Positions 21,957 through 22,006 of a stretch of 22,006 nucleotides of DNA are shown in pieces (within the stretch, counting starts at the first letter, position 1; every line of letters begins with the position of its first letter). The notes below the pieces were generated by a model that saw nothing but the letters and a program-made list of their open reading frames with translations, was not told the origin of the DNA and did not search any database. Position numbers and translations under genes: made by a program. Origin of the DNA: Candidatus Bathyarchaeota archaeon (lineage in GTDB: Archaea; Thermoproteota; Bathyarchaeia; RBG-16-48-13; JAGMEO01); assembly GCA_023128135.1 (NCBI GenBank), contig JAGMEO010000003.1, positions 1 to 22,006 on the forward strand, written 5' to 3'.

Positions 21957-22006
21957 TTACCGTGCACGACGGCCTCGACCAACGTATGCTGCTACCGATG
22001 AAGAAG
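21957..22006 (-). CDS. Possible C-terminal end of an unrecognised Arg-rich protein, cut by the right edge
   Basis: On the minus strand a frame open to the right edge ends in TAA at 21957-21959, giving the tail SSSVAAYVGRGRRAR. The basic Gly/Arg ending would suit a ribosomal or other nucleic-acid-binding protein. Only about 15 residues are visible, far too few to identify it or to be sure it is a gene. The gap of about 246 bases to tyrS contains the structured element. Confidence 0.3.
   Translation of the reverse strand, partial: SSSVAAYVGRGRRAR

Noticed and set aside
21760..22006. tRNA, 5S rRNA, SRP RNA or RNase P RNA at the right end
   Set aside because: No T-loop TTCRA motif, no SRP GGAAG-type tetraloop region and no RNase P core motif were found on either strand; size also does not fit SRP or RNase P RNA.
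1..22006. CRISPR arrays, insertion sequences or prophage genes
   Set aside because: No direct repeat arrays, transposase, integrase or phage-type genes were seen; all recognised genes are core archaeal functions.

Overview
The window is a stretch of archaeal chromosome dominated by information-processing genes. Archaea-specific or archaeo-eukaryotic families run through it: PriS/PriL, PCNA, GINS, DnaG-type TOPRIM primase, TFS, Rpo4, Rpo11, L21e, L44e, S27e, aIF2-alpha, aIF5A, Pelota, Nop10, Csl4, Pus10 and SRP54. The DNA is AT-rich and genes are tightly packed, often with ATGA/GTGA overlaps. The mix would fit a Bathyarchaeia-like or other TACK-group archaeon, but that placement is a guess; no rRNA gene is present to settle it.

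Layout. (1) 3-269 (+): the 3' end of an unrecognised gene cut by the left edge. (2) 325-14824: one long minus-strand block. Read in transcription order from the right, it begins with SRP54, Pus10, L21e, Rpo4, DUF655, a fused KsgA-HemK methyltransferase, TrmJ, a METTL5-like methyltransferase, Csl4, Rpo11, a Mini-III-like RNase III-domain protein and DUF99. It continues with TFS, PCNA, PriL, PriS, GINS, L44e, S27e, aIF2-alpha and Nop10. Replication genes (PCNA, primase, GINS) thus run directly into ribosome, translation and rRNA-modification genes. (3) 14976-16655 (+): a type IA topoisomerase. (4) 16656-16777: a short convergent gap that appears to hold a box C/D guide sRNA on the minus strand. 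(5) 16778-18376 (-): aIF5A and Pelota. (6) 18480-18920 (+): a RimI-like N-terminal acetyltransferase. (7) 18972-21710 (-): DnaG, a second small TOPRIM protein and TyrRS. (8) 21711-22006: a GC-richer non-coding stretch with nested inverted repeats, plus what may be the tail of another minus-strand gene at the right edge.

The genes cover replication priming and clamp loading targets (PriS/L, PCNA, GINS), transcription (Rpo4, Rpo11, TFS), RNA processing and decay (Csl4, DnaG, RNase III domain), and rRNA/tRNA modification (KsgA, Pus10, TrmJ, METTL5-like, Nop10, the candidate C/D sRNA). They also cover translation, ribosome rescue and protein targeting (aIF2-alpha, aIF5A, Pelota, TyrRS, ribosomal proteins, SRP54). 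The items most worth following up are the candidate C/D sRNA, whose guide fits the CAU anticodon loop at C34, the KsgA-HemK fusion, the Mini-III-like protein and the structured element upstream of tyrS. No mobile element, CRISPR array, rRNA or canonical tRNA was seen.
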